From contig JANWIJ010000079.1 in assembly GCA_025449935.1 (NCBI GenBank), positions 1 through 54,298 of the forward strand: DNA of 54,298 nucleotides, read 5' to 3'. Positions 28,534-36,962 of this stretch are shown here, in pieces. The stretch comes from Chitinophagaceae bacterium. Its GTDB lineage: Bacteria; Bacteroidota; Bacteroidia; Chitinophagales; Chitinophagaceae. How positions within the stretch are numbered: position 1 is the stretch's first letter; every line of letters starts with the position of its first letter. Both the position numbers and the translations under genes were made by a program. The notes beneath the pieces are model-generated. The model saw only the letters and a list, made by a program, of their open reading frames with translations. It did no database searches and had not been told where the DNA came from.

Positions 28534-30090
28534 ATGGCAGTAGCAAAAATTATCTGGGTAGACGATGAGATCGAAAGTCTTCAGTCACAGAAATTGTTTT
28601 TAGAGAATAAAGGATACGAGGTTCAGACATTTACCAACGGGTTTGACGCGATAGATTATGTAAAAGAGAACCCGGTGGATGTGGTGCTTATCGACGAAAG
28701 CATGCCCGGGATCACGGGGCTGGAAACCCTGGCGAAGATCAAGGAAGTAAACCAGTCGCTGCCGGTTGTTTTAATTACGAAAAATGAGACCGAGAACCTG
28801 ATGGATGATGCTATCGGCTCGCAGATCAGTGATTACCTGATCAAGCCGGTAAATCCCAACCAGGTATGGCTTAGCCTGAAAAAGATCATTGACAATAAAA
28901 GACTGGTAGCGGAAAAAACCACCACGGCCTACCAGCAGCAGTTCCGAAATTTATTCATGGCACTGAACAGTAACCCGGATTATAACGAGTGGATGGATAT
29001 TTATAAAAAACTCGTGTACTGGGAACTTGAAATGGAGAAAAGTGACAGCCCCGAAATGCAGGAAATATTGCAAAACCAGAAAAGTGAAGCCAACACAGAA
29101 TTTTTCAAATTTGTTTCAAAAAATTATGCAGGCTGGGTAAGCCCTAAAAGTACAGATGGCCCGGTCATGAGTCATTCGCTGATGAAGTTTAAGGTATTGC
29201 CGCACCTGGAAAAAGGCATCCCCCTGTTTTTTGTATTAATTGATAATCTTCGTTTTGACCAGTGGAAGGCGATTCAGCCCATATTTGCTGAAAGTTTCCG
29301 CATCCTCGAAGAAGATAGTTTTTACAGCATACTGCCCACGGCTACCCAATATTGCAGGAATGCCATTTTTTCCGGCCTGATGCCGGTGGATATCGAAAAA
29401 CAATTCCCGGTACAGTGGAAAAACGATGAGGAAGAGGGAGGTAAAAATTTACACGAGGAAGAGTTTTTCCGTACCCAGCTTAAGAAAATGGGTAAAGGTG
29501 ATCTGAAAGTTTCATATACCAAGGTAGTAAACAACCAGGCCGGTCTTGACCTGGTAAACAACATTCATAACCTGCTCAATAATGACCTGAATGTGATCGT
29601 TTACAATTTTGTGGACATGCTCAGCCATGCGAGAACCGAAATGGAAGTGCTGAAAGAACTGGCAGGCGATGAAATGAGTTACCGGAGCATCACCACTTCG
29701 TGGTTTGAACATTCCCCCCTTCACCAGGCGTTGAAAAAAGTAGCTGAAAAGAATATCAAAATTGTGCTGGCGACCGACCACGGAAGTGTGCGCGTAAAAA
29801 CGCCATATAAAGTAGTCGGAGATAAGCAAACCACCACCAACCTTCGTTATAAACATGGGCGCAACCTCAATTATGAACCCCGGGAAGTACTGGCATTCCG
29901 GGATCCGAGAGAAGCGGGGTTGCCGGTACCTACGATCAATTCCTCCTTTATTTTCGCCAAGGAAGACAGTTTTCTCTGCTATCCCAATAATTATAATTAC
30001 TATGTGAATTATTACCGGAATACATTCCAGCATGGGGGCGTGAGCCTGGAAGAAATGATTGTACCGGTGATAAAGATGCAGAGTAAGTAA
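28534..30090 (+). CDS. porX: T9SS response regulator PorX (receiver plus PglZ domain)
   Basis: A 518-residue regulator, the same length as characterised PorX proteins. The N-terminal receiver (1-120) has the acidic pocket WVDDE, the phospho-acceptor Asp54 in LIDESMPG, and the conserved Lys in YLIKPVNP. The C-terminal half (about 200-515) is a PglZ/alkaline-phosphatase-like domain with VLIDNLRFDQWKA, a Thr/metal region near YSILPTATQYCRNAIF, and ATDHGSVRVKTP. In the family PorX, with the kinase PorY and sigma factor SigP, activates T9SS genes; PorX has nucleotide-phosphodiesterase activity. It fits with the T9SS-exported subtilase 8 kb away. Confidence 0.95.
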   Translation: MAVAKIIWVDDEIESLQSQKLFLENKGYEVQTFTNGFDAIDYVKENPVDVVLIDESMPGITGLETLAKIKEVNQSLPVVLITKNETENLMDDAIGSQISDYLIKPVNPNQVWLSLKKIIDNKRLVAEKTTTAYQQQFRNLFMALNSNPDYNEWMDIYKKLVYWELEMEKSDSPEMQEILQNQKSEANTEFFKFVSKNYAGWVSPKSTDGPVMSHSLMKFKVLPHLEKGIPLFFVLIDNLRFDQWKAIQPIFAESFRILEEDSFYSILPTATQYCRNAIFSGLMPVDIEKQFPVQWKNDEEEGGKNLHEEEFFRTQLKKMGKGDLKVSYTKVVNNQAGLDLVNNIHNLLNNDLNVIVYNFVDMLSHARTEMEVLKELAGDEMSYRSITTSWFEHSPLHQALKKVAEKNIKIVLATDHGSVRVKTPYKVVGDKQTTTNLRYKHGRNLNYEPREVLAFRDPREAGLPVPTINSSFIFAKEDSFLCYPNNYNYYVNYYRNTFQHGGVSLEEMIVPVIKMQSK

Positions 30091-30187
30091 GAATGGTGAG
30101 CGGGATGTGGAAAAGAACGAAATGCCGGACAATACAGTGCGGATAAACTGGGTTACATTTGCCTGCATTGACAATTCACTATGCACT

Positions 30188-30469
30188 ATGAAGTATACGC
30201 AGACAACACTTGATAAGTTAGAGGCCATCCCGGAGGAAGCCGGCTATGTATTGCGCTATGAGAGGGGGACCTTTCAAAGTGGTTATTGTATCCTCGAATT
30301 AAAAAAAGTAGTGGTCCTGAATAAATTTCTGCAAACAGAGGGCCGGATCAATACCCTGGCAGACCTGATTCCACAACTGGATATTAATCCGGATTTGCTG
30401 ACGGAAGATTCCCAAAAGCTCTACCGGGAAATTATCGCTAAACTGGAAACCGAGGAAAACGGTAACTAG
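30188..30469 (+). CDS. Small conserved hypothetical protein after porX (93 residues)
   Basis: A 93-residue soluble protein (MKYTQTTLDKLEAIPEEAGY...). I chose the ATG at 30188; the frame runs back to 30107, but that extension is low-quality and the MKYTQTTLDKLE start looks natural. It has a predicted beta-strand core (GYVLRYERGTFQSGYCILELKKVVVLNKFL) followed by two helices. No catalytic or metal motif is apparent. It is 97 bp after porX and 37 bp before the hydrolase gene, so an operon with both is likely. Function not recognised. Confidence 0.8.
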   Translation: MKYTQTTLDKLEAIPEEAGYVLRYERGTFQSGYCILELKKVVVLNKFLQTEGRINTLADLIPQLDINPDLLTEDSQKLYREIIAKLETEENGN

Positions 30470-30506
30470 TCTTTTGCATTGTACATTTTAAATCTACATT
30501 TGTCAG

Positions 30507-31286
30507 GTGAGTTATCCTCCTGTCCAAATTACTTTCCTGGGCACCGGTACAAGCAGCGGTGTTCCCATGATCGGGTGTGACTGTGAAGTATGCACGTCAC
30601 CGGATAAGAAAGATAACCGCCTCCGTTCGAGTATCCTGGTTCAATCTTCCAAAACGACCCTGGTTGTTGATACCGGGCCTGATTTCCGCTACCAGATGCT
30701 GCGAAAAAAAGTAAAACACCTCGATGCCGTCCTCTTTACCCATCCCCATAAAGATCACCTGGCTGGTTTAGATGATATCCGGGCGTATAATTTTTTTTCG
30801 AAAAAGCCCATCAATATTTACGCCGACTCCCTGACGGAGGAAGCGGTACGAAGAGATTTTTATTATGCCTTTACGGAGACTAAATACCAGGGCATTCCTG
30901 AATTAAACCTGAACACCATCACCCTTGAACCATTCGTGGTAGGTGACATCCCGGTGATTCCTGTTCTCGTCTGGCATTTAAAAATGCCGGTGATGGGTTA
31001 CCGGTTTGGAAAATTTACCTACATCACAGATGCCAACCGGATAGATGAGGCGGAGAAGAACAAAATAAAGGGAAGTGAAGTGCTGGTATTAAATGCACTT
31101 CGTAAACAACAACATATTGCCCATTTTACGCTGGAGGAAGCCATTGCAATGGCCAGGGAACTGAAGGTGCCCCTCACTTATTTTACCCATATTTCTCACC
31201 AGCTTGGCCGGTATGCAGAAATCGAAAGAGAACTGCCCGAAGGCATTCACCTCTCTTACGATGGGCTGCAAATTGATTTCAAATAA
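30507..31286 (+). CDS. Metallo-beta-lactamase-fold hydrolase (PhnP/RNase Z-like)
   Basis: A 259-residue MBL-fold enzyme with the di-metal motif FTHPHKDHLAGLDD (HxHxDH, about residues 75-88) and the downstream HTH-type ligands FTHISHQLG near the C-terminus. The N-terminal TFLGTGTSSGVPMIGCDCEVC is typical of the PhnP-like branch, with the cysteines CDCEVC possibly binding an extra zinc. Phosphodiesterase activity on cyclic phosphates is the likely chemistry, but the substrate is unknown. The start is GTG at 30507; no in-frame ATG lies nearby. Confidence 0.9.
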   Translation: MSYPPVQITFLGTGTSSGVPMIGCDCEVCTSPDKKDNRLRSSILVQSSKTTLVVDTGPDFRYQMLRKKVKHLDAVLFTHPHKDHLAGLDDIRAYNFFSKKPINIYADSLTEEAVRRDFYYAFTETKYQGIPELNLNTITLEPFVVGDIPVIPVLVWHLKMPVMGYRFGKFTYITDANRIDEAEKNKIKGSEVLVLNALRKQQHIAHFTLEEAIAMARELKVPLTYFTHISHQLGRYAEIERELPEGIHLSYDGLQIDFK

Positions 31287-31426
31287 ACGTTGTTCAACAA
31301 TTGTATTAACTATCGTAGTTGTAACAGGGGAACCGGCCACTAACTGTCATTTTTCAGTAATAATGACTCCGGATTAACCGGGACCGCAGTTGATTTTTTT
31401 TGGATTGATTATCTTTCCGGGGTTAA

Positions 31427-31621
31427 ATGACCTCAACAATGGAAGTTCTTACCCCGCATAAACTTTCCCTGGCTGAACTGGAGACATTAATAATCTCCGG
31501 GAAAAAAGAATATACAAAAGCCATTGAAAACGGGATGGTCTTCGATAAAGTGAGGCGGCTGTTAAAAGTGATCAGGGAACTGGAAGGTGAACTGCAAAAC
31601 CGGCAAAAATTAAAAGAATAA
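31427..31621 (+). CDS. Small helical hypothetical protein A (64 residues)
   Basis: A 64-residue, almost fully helical protein (MTSTMEVLTPHKLSLAELET...). It is rich in Lys and Glu with regular leucines, suggesting a two-helix hairpin. A second ATG at 31439 is also possible. Its pattern (L-x-x-L-x-x-L, YT, Gly turn, then I/L-x-x-L-x-x-E-I/L-x-x-R) closely matches the next small gene at 31804, so the two appear to be diverged paralogues. Preceded by a near-consensus -7 element (TATCTTTC at 31410-31417). Function unknown. Confidence 0.65.
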   Translation: MTSTMEVLTPHKLSLAELETLIISGKKEYTKAIENGMVFDKVRRLLKVIRELEGELQNRQKLKE

Positions 31622-31803
31622 GCACCCGCCAGCCTGACAGGGGAAACAACAACTGCTTAAAACATACAGCCACTTCCCGGTGGTTTTTTATTTCCGGGCA
31701 CAAAATTATCCTGTTCAGAAACGGTAGTAAAACACTTTCTTCGATGTTTCATCTTAGCATAATGTTTGATGCAAATCCCTGTCGGCATAACCGGTGAACC
31801 ACG

Positions 31804-32025
31804 ATGGAGAATTTAGATAGATTAGAATTTCCTGCACTTGTTGATATGCTTTCACGGCAAACAGAAGGATACACCCGCATGTTAAAAGAAGGCGGGGATA
31901 AGCTTGAATTTGAACAATGTAAAATGTCGATAGCCCTGCTTCAGGATGAGATAGCATTCAGAAGGGAAACTTTTGACAGGAATACCCCTGTCGCCGGCAG
32001 GAGACTCCCTGATTTTATTGAATAG
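31804..32025 (+). CDS. Small helical hypothetical protein B (73 residues)
   Basis: A 73-residue, charged, helical protein (MENLDRLEFPALVDMLSRQT...). It shares the helix-turn-helix pattern of protein A upstream, including the aligned EYT/GYT and the Gly turn, but has an extra C-terminal tail (RNTPVAGRRLPDFIE). No DNA-binding or metal motif is obvious. It stands alone, 182 bp after A and 196 bp before the acyl-CoA dehydrogenase. I do not recognise a family. Confidence 0.65.
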   Translation: MENLDRLEFPALVDMLSRQTEGYTRMLKEGGDKLEFEQCKMSIALLQDEIAFRRETFDRNTPVAGRRLPDFIE

Positions 32026-32062
32026 GCCTTTCCCCTGGAGGTATTCATTGCCCAAAATTTAC

Positions 32063-32078
32063 ACTAACAGTTGTTAGT
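32063..32078. promoter_or_regulatory. Palindromic operator-like site upstream of acyl-CoA dehydrogenase
   Basis: A perfect inverted repeat ACTAAC-AGTT-GTTAGT, with flanking ATTTA/TAAAT arms that extend the symmetry with a one-base bulge. It lies just upstream of a -7-like element (TATATTGC, 32096-32103). The form resembles operators of TetR-family repressors that control fatty-acid catabolic genes. No such regulator is encoded in this window. Confidence 0.45.
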
Positions 32079-32103
32079 TAAATAAAAAATTCCATTATAT
32101 TGC

Positions 32104-32221
32104 ACCCGCCTTTAGCGATTGCAGTAACGATTGCTTGCGTATCGGCCGAAGGCCCAAGACTGTGCCACCCCATAACAGGGAGTGGCATAGTTATTAAAGA
32201 AAACACAACGATTTTAGTTTT
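32104..32221 (+). ncRNA. Candidate structured leader of the acyl-CoA dehydrogenase mRNA
   Basis: The ~115-nt stretch before the ATG can fold into successive hairpins: GCAGT-AACG-ATTGC (32121-32134), GGCC-GAA-GGCC (32144-32154), and a long one at 32159-32191 (ACTGTGCCACCCC pairing with GGGAGTGGCATAGT, one mismatch and one wobble). A repeated CGATTGC lies near its 5' end. There is no T run, so it is not a simple terminator. It does not match any riboswitch class I can recall. Confidence 0.35.
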
Positions 32222-33364
32222 ATGAATTTTCAATCTGCCGAGCTTACGCAACAGGTAGCTCAAACCGCCCGGGACTTTGCCCTGCAACATATCAAACCTT
32301 ACGTAATGGAATGGGATGAAAGCCAGGAATTTCCTGTTCATGTATTTAAGGAAATGGGAAAACTGGGACTGATGGGTGTATTGGTACCCGAGGAGTACGG
32401 GGGAGCAGGGCTTACTTATTTTGAATACAAAGCGGTGATTGAGGAAGTGGCAAAGGTCTGCGGCTCGATAGGGCTGAGCCTGGCTGCCCACAACTCTTTA
32501 TGCACCGGGCATATTATGACATTCGCCAATGAAGAGCAAAAGAAAAAATGGTTGCCTAAACTGGCCACCGCCGAATGGATTGGGGCATGGGGGCTAACGG
32601 AAGCCAACACCGGCAGTGATGCAGGAAATATGAAGTGTACGGCCACAAAAGATGGAAATGACTGGATCATCAACGGCACCAAAAACTGGATCACGCACGG
32701 AAAAAGCGGTGATATAGCCGTGGTTATTTGCCGGACCGGCGAACCCAGGGCAAAGAATAATTCGACTGCTTTTGTTGTAGAAAAAGGCGCAAAAGGATTC
32801 AGTGCGGGTAAAAAGGAAAACAAGCTGGGTATGCGCGCCAGTGAGACAGCTGAAATGGTATTTGATAATTGCCGGGTTCCCGATGCCAACCGGTTGGGTG
32901 AAGTGGGGGCGGGATTTAAGCAGGCGATGAAAGTCCTGGATGGGGGGAGAATTTCTATCGCTTCCCTGTCACTGGGTATTGCCAAAGGTGCTTATGAAGC
33001 CGCCCTGCAATATTCACAGGAACGATACCAGTTTGACCAGCCTATTTCAAATTTCCAGGGCATTTCTTTTAAATTGGCTGATATGGCAACGGAAATTATG
33101 GCGGCGGATTTACTGACCCTGCAGGCCTGCGATCTGAAAGAAAGAAAAGAGCCGATGACCAAGGAAGCGGCGATGGCAAAATATTATGCCAGTGAAGTGG
33201 CGGTAAAAGTCGCTAACGATGCTGTGCAGGTATTCGGGGGCTATGGTTATACTAAAGATTTTCCCGTTGAAAAATATTACCGCGATGCCAAACTGTGCAC
33301 GATCGGGGAAGGTACTTCCGAGATTCAAAAGTTGGTGATAAGTCGCGAGGTCCTGAGAAATTAA
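32222..33364 (+). CDS. Acyl-CoA dehydrogenase
   Basis: A 380-residue FAD-dependent acyl-CoA dehydrogenase of the short/medium-chain type. It has the N-terminal helical domain, the beta-barrel FAD motif WGLTEANTGSDAGN (~126-139), the KNWITHG segment, and the C-terminal helical domain with FGGYGYTKDFPVEKYYRDAK. The catalytic Glu is expected in IGEGTSEIQ near residue 368. It converts acyl-CoA to enoyl-CoA with an electron-transferring flavoprotein as acceptor. It is a single gene with its own leader and terminator. Chain-length preference cannot be read by eye. Confidence 0.95.
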   Translation: MNFQSAELTQQVAQTARDFALQHIKPYVMEWDESQEFPVHVFKEMGKLGLMGVLVPEEYGGAGLTYFEYKAVIEEVAKVCGSIGLSLAAHNSLCTGHIMTFANEEQKKKWLPKLATAEWIGAWGLTEANTGSDAGNMKCTATKDGNDWIINGTKNWITHGKSGDIAVVICRTGEPRAKNNSTAFVVEKGAKGFSAGKKENKLGMRASETAEMVFDNCRVPDANRLGEVGAGFKQAMKVLDGGRISIASLSLGIAKGAYEAALQYSQERYQFDQPISNFQGISFKLADMATEIMAADLLTLQACDLKERKEPMTKEAAMAKYYASEVAVKVANDAVQVFGGYGYTKDFPVEKYYRDAKLCTIGEGTSEIQKLVISREVLRN

Positions 33365-33390
33365 GAATTGATCAATAAGAATTAATAAGT

Positions 33391-33416
33391 AATCCTGCCC
33401 CGGCGGGATTTTTTTT
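33391..33416 (+). terminator. Intrinsic terminator after acyl-CoA dehydrogenase
   Basis: AATCCTGC-CCCG-GCGGGATT forms an 8-bp stem with one G-U pair, followed by an eight-T run. It lies 27 bp after the stop codon, between this gene and the convergent ABC exporter. Confidence 0.85.
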
Positions 33417-33421
33417 GATCC

Positions 33422-35221
33422 CTATTTCACTTCCTGCATTTCCACAAGCTTCCGGTAAAACCCATTCTGCGCCAGCAATTGTTGATGATTACCTCTTTCC
33501 ACGATCTTGCCTTTCTGTAAAACAATGATCTCGTCGGCATGACGGATGGTGGAAAGGCGATGGGCTATCACGATACTGGTCCTGTTCTGCATCATGTTAT
33601 TGATGGCGTCCTGCACCAGTCTCTCGCTTTCGGTGTCAAGGGAAGAAGTGGCTTCATCAAGGATGAGGATGGGGGGATTTTTCAAAACAGCTCTCGCAAT
33701 GGTCAGCCTTTGTCTTTCACCGCCACTTAATTTGGTGCCCCGGTCGCCAATATTACTCTGATATCCACCTTCTTTTTTGACAATAAATTCGTGTGCATTG
33801 GCAATTTTAGCAGCGGCTATGATTTGTTCCTCCGAGGCCTCCGGGTAGGCGAGGGCAATATTATTGGCAATCGTATCATTGAATAAAATTGGTTCCTGGG
33901 TCACAATGCTCATCAGGCTGCGGACGGAATGCAGTGAATAATCCCGGATGTTTATTCCGTCGATCAGCACTTCACCACCCGTTACATCATGAAACCGCGG
34001 AACCAGGTCGGCCAGTGTAGATTTGCCCGCCCCGGATGAACCCACCAGGGCTACAGTCTTCCCTTTTTGTATGGTCAGGTTAATCGTATCAAGGATCACG
34101 GTATCCGCATAGGCAAAACGAACATTTCTGAATTCAATCTTGTCCGTAAATGAATTCAACTGCCTGCCGTTGGGATTATCATCAACAGTCAGAGGGGTAT
34201 TCAGCACTTCTTCAATCCGGTCAATGGCGGCCGCCCCTTTTCGCATATTGCTGAAGGAAGTAGATAATGCTTTTGCCGGGTTAATAATGTTGTAAAAAAT
34301 TCCAAGATAGCCCAGGAAGGCGGACGCTTCCAGTAACTGGTTCTGTAATACCAGGCGACCCCCGTAATAAAGCACCACGGTAAAAAGAATTACTCCCATT
34401 ACTTCCGAGAGGGGAGATGCCAGGTCACGCCGGAACGATATATTATTTTTTGCGTTGAGCAGTTCCTCGTTTGTCCTGAAAAATTTAAGCCGCAATATCT
34501 TTTCAATATTAAATGCTTTAATAACCCGCAGGCCGCTCAAAGTTTCATCCAGGATGGATAGCGTTTCGCCGTATTTATGCGCAACATTCTGCGAGTGTTT
34601 TTTTAATGATCGTGTAATACGGCCAATAACAAGCCCCAGGACGGGAATGAGGATCAGGATAAACAGGGTCATCTGTACGCTGATCAGGAACAGGACCGTC
34701 AGTGTAACGATGATGGTCATCGGGTCCCTGATCCATCCCTCCAGCGTGCCCACTACCGAACCTTCCACTTCACCCACATCATTAGTCATCCGGCTCATCA
34801 GGTCACCTTTTCGTTTTTCGGTGAAAAAACCAATGGGCAACCGCAGTACTTTATCATACAGGTCTTCCCGTAACTGGTTTACGATTTTATTTTTTAACGG
34901 ATTCAGGACATAATAGGAAAGATAGAGAAACAGGTTTTTAAGGATGATAAAACTGATCATCAGCAGGCATATATAACCCAGTGTTTTAATTTTACCCCGC
35001 GTATTAATGGAATTGGTCAAAAAATCATTCACCGACTGGATGACGGGGTTAGAGCTTATATCCAGGGTGGGTTTGCCGGTAAAGATCAGCTGCATAAAAG
35101 GCATCAGCATACCGATAGATATGATGGAAAACAGGATGCTTAACAGCGTAAATAAAAAATAAAGAAAAATCTTTCCTTTATAAGCTTTGAGATATTGAAA
35201 GATCCGGGAATACTGCTTCAT
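33422..35221 (-). CDS. ABC exporter (MsbA-like, fused membrane and ATPase domains)
   Basis: A 599-residue half-transporter that should work as a homodimer. The N-terminal ~320 residues have six transmembrane helices, including ILILIPVLGLVIGRI. The ATPase half has Walker A GSSGAGKST (~near 385), signature LSGGERQRL, Walker B ILILDEATSSLD and the switch His in IAHRLSTI. This matches the MsbA/lipid flippase group, though drug or peptide export cannot be excluded. I chose ATG at 35221 (MKQYSRIFQYLK); the frame extends to 35413 but that would overlap rbfA on the other strand and adds no plausible domain. Confidence 0.9.
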   Translation of the reverse strand: MKQYSRIFQYLKAYKGKIFLYFLFTLLSILFSIISIGMLMPFMQLIFTGKPTLDISSNPVIQSVNDFLTNSINTRGKIKTLGYICLLMISFIILKNLFLYLSYYVLNPLKNKIVNQLREDLYDKVLRLPIGFFTEKRKGDLMSRMTNDVGEVEGSVVGTLEGWIRDPMTIIVTLTVLFLISVQMTLFILILIPVLGLVIGRITRSLKKHSQNVAHKYGETLSILDETLSGLRVIKAFNIEKILRLKFFRTNEELLNAKNNISFRRDLASPLSEVMGVILFTVVLYYGGRLVLQNQLLEASAFLGYLGIFYNIINPAKALSTSFSNMRKGAAAIDRIEEVLNTPLTVDDNPNGRQLNSFTDKIEFRNVRFAYADTVILDTINLTIQKGKTVALVGSSGAGKSTLADLVPRFHDVTGGEVLIDGINIRDYSLHSVRSLMSIVTQEPILFNDTIANNIALAYPEASEEQIIAAAKIANAHEFIVKKEGGYQSNIGDRGTKLSGGERQRLTIARAVLKNPPILILDEATSSLDTESERLVQDAINNMMQNRTSIVIAHRLSTIRHADEIIVLQKGKIVERGNHQQLLAQNGFYRKLVEMQEVK

Positions 35222-35312
35222 TAGGCTTAAATCACTTAAACGGGGCAAAGTAACTAATTTTACACCGTCCGCCGAAGCTTTAGCGGCAGCGGGAAGCAAA
35301 TAATTATCAATT

Positions 35313-35684
35313 ATGGAAGAAGGTAAAAGACAGAAACAGATAGCGGGGGTGCTGAATGAAGAGATGAACATCATTTTCCAGCGGTTGGGGCTAAATATGA
35401 TTGATGGGGGCATGGTGTCTATTTCATCGGTAAAAGTGACGCCAGACCTGCTGGAAGGAAGATTCTACCTGAGTTTTTTCCAGGTAAAAGATGTAAAAGC
35501 GGCCTTGCAGAAGATTGAAGACCGCCATCATGAGATAAAAAAAGAATTGACCGCGAAGATGAGACACCAGCTGCGCAGTATGCCCGTCATCCGGTTTTTC
35601 CAGGATGATACCCTGGATCATGTTTTTAAAATGGAGGAACTTTTCAAAAAGATCAGTGAGGAAAAGAAAGATCTGCCTGAATAA
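35313..35684 (+). CDS. rbfA: Ribosome-binding factor A
   Basis: A 123-residue KH-like protein that helps mature the 30S subunit, binding 16S rRNA. Family features are the N-terminal KRQKQIAGVLNEEMNIIFQR, the SSVKVTPDLLEGRFYLSFF strand region and the C-terminal MPVIRFFQDDTLDHVFKMEELFKKI, where the last part matches the typical D-x-(S/T)-...-I-x-x-L ending. Length normal. It is divergent from the ABC exporter with a 91-bp intergenic space, and followed after 35 bp by the permease gene. Confidence 0.93.
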   Translation: MEEGKRQKQIAGVLNEEMNIIFQRLGLNMIDGGMVSISSVKVTPDLLEGRFYLSFFQVKDVKAALQKIEDRHHEIKKELTAKMRHQLRSMPVIRFFQDDTLDHVFKMEELFKKISEEKKDLPE

Positions 35685-35719
35685 ATAGGATCGTTTTAAT
35701 TAACCAATCAACCTGTCAC

Positions 35720-36943
35720 TTGCATTTTCTTTTCGCCTGGCGATATTTTAAGGCAAAAAAATCTACCAATGCGATCAATATCATTGCCTGGATAAGTATT
35801 TGCGCCATTATTATTGGCACGACCGCGCTAATACTGGTGCTGAGTGTTTTTAATGGATTTGAAGGCCTGGTCAAATCGCTTTATTCCTCTTTTTATACGG
35901 ACCTGAAGATTTCACCGGCTTCTGGTAAGGTGATTGCCATCACTGCCGAACAACTACAAGAACTAAAAGGTCACAGCGGGGTGAAAAATTATTCACTCGT
36001 GGTGGAAGAAAAGGCGCTGGTAAAAAACGGTGATCACCAGTCCATCATCCAGCTAAAGGGAGTCGATGAAAACTACCGTTATGTTACGGGGGTGGCCGAT
36101 CATATCATCAATGGAGAATATGACCTGGGAAACGAAGAAATTCCCAAATTGGTGCTGGGAGCAGGCATAGAAGGGGCGCTCGGTATACAGGCCGACCGAA
36201 ATATTTTTACGCTTACCATTCATTTACCCCGGAAAACAGGGAATGAGCGGCTGGATGAGATAGAAGGGATAAGCAGTGATACCATCCGTTCTGCGGCTGC
36301 CTTTTTAATACAGCAGGATTTTGACAATAAATACGGAATTACCAATATAGCGTTTATAAAAAAATCGCTGAAGATGGCACCTGGCGATTTTAGCGGCGTT
36401 GAAATAACACTTAAAGATCCCGCTGAAACCAATGAGGTAAAAAAGGATTTAAAAAAAATATTCGGGGATGGATATACGATCCAGAACAGGTATGAGCAAA
36501 ACAGGAGCCTTTATTCGATTATGAATGTGGAACGATGGGTTATTTATGGGGTTTTATGCCTGATACTGGTGGTAGCTGCCTTTAATATGATTGGAGCTTT
36601 AACCATGCTGGTACTGGAGAAGCAAAAAGATATCAGTGTCTTGCATGCCCTGGGAGGTAACCGTGGTTTTCTGCAGCGGATTTTTCTGACCGAAGGCATG
36701 TTGCTGGCCTTAATTGGTGGCGGAATTGGGATGTTACTGGCTTTGCTGATTGCCTGGCTCCAGATTCAGTTCCATTTGATCCCCTTGCAGGGCGGTTCAT
36801 TCCTGATTGATTATTACCCCGTGAAGCTGAGACTGATGGATTTTCTTCTCGTGGGAGCGACTGTCTTTATTATCGCGGTCCTGGCTTCCTGGTTACCATC
36901 AAGAAAAGCAGCTGCGCAGGAATTTTCATTACGGAGCGAGTAG
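35720..36943 (+). CDS. LolC/LolE-like FtsX-family permease
   Basis: A 407-residue inner-membrane protein with four transmembrane helices: one near residues 22-45, then a large periplasmic MacB-PCD-like domain (about 50-265), then three helices (about 275-400). The N-terminal FAWRYFKAKKSTNAINIIAWIS segment is typical of Bacteroidota LolC/E-like proteins, which extract lipoproteins for transport to the outer membrane with the ATPase LolD. The start appears to be TTG at 35720; there is no in-frame ATG or GTG between it and the previous stop region that would suit. Linked to rbfA by a 35-bp gap. No LolD gene is in the window. Confidence 0.88.
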   Translation: MHFLFAWRYFKAKKSTNAINIIAWISICAIIIGTTALILVLSVFNGFEGLVKSLYSSFYTDLKISPASGKVIAITAEQLQELKGHSGVKNYSLVVEEKALVKNGDHQSIIQLKGVDENYRYVTGVADHIINGEYDLGNEEIPKLVLGAGIEGALGIQADRNIFTLTIHLPRKTGNERLDEIEGISSDTIRSAAAFLIQQDFDNKYGITNIAFIKKSLKMAPGDFSGVEITLKDPAETNEVKKDLKKIFGDGYTIQNRYEQNRSLYSIMNVERWVIYGVLCLILVVAAFNMIGALTMLVLEKQKDISVLHALGGNRGFLQRIFLTEGMLLALIGGGIGMLLALLIAWLQIQFHLIPLQGGSFLIDYYPVKLRLMDFLLVGATVFIIAVLASWLPSRKAAAQEFSLRSE

Positions 36944-36962
36944 TTCCCAATTTGGGGAATCG

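Noticed and set aside
29512-30228. 238-codon open frame on the minus strand opposite porX
   Set aside because: It is antisense to the well-supported porX gene, has no recognisable domain and no promoter of its own.
31662-31686. CCAC...GTGG hairpin with TTTTTT after small protein A
   Set aside because: The stem is only 4-5 bp; it could be a weak terminator but cannot be supported.
35222-35413. 64-residue N-terminal extension of the ABC exporter
   Set aside because: It would overlap rbfA on the other strand and lacks any exporter-like sequence; MKQYSRIFQYLK at 35221 is the natural start.
36945-36960. Hairpin TTCCC-AATTT-GGGGAA between the permease and transketolase genes
   Set aside because: Only a 5-bp stem and no T run on either strand, so it is not a convincing terminator.
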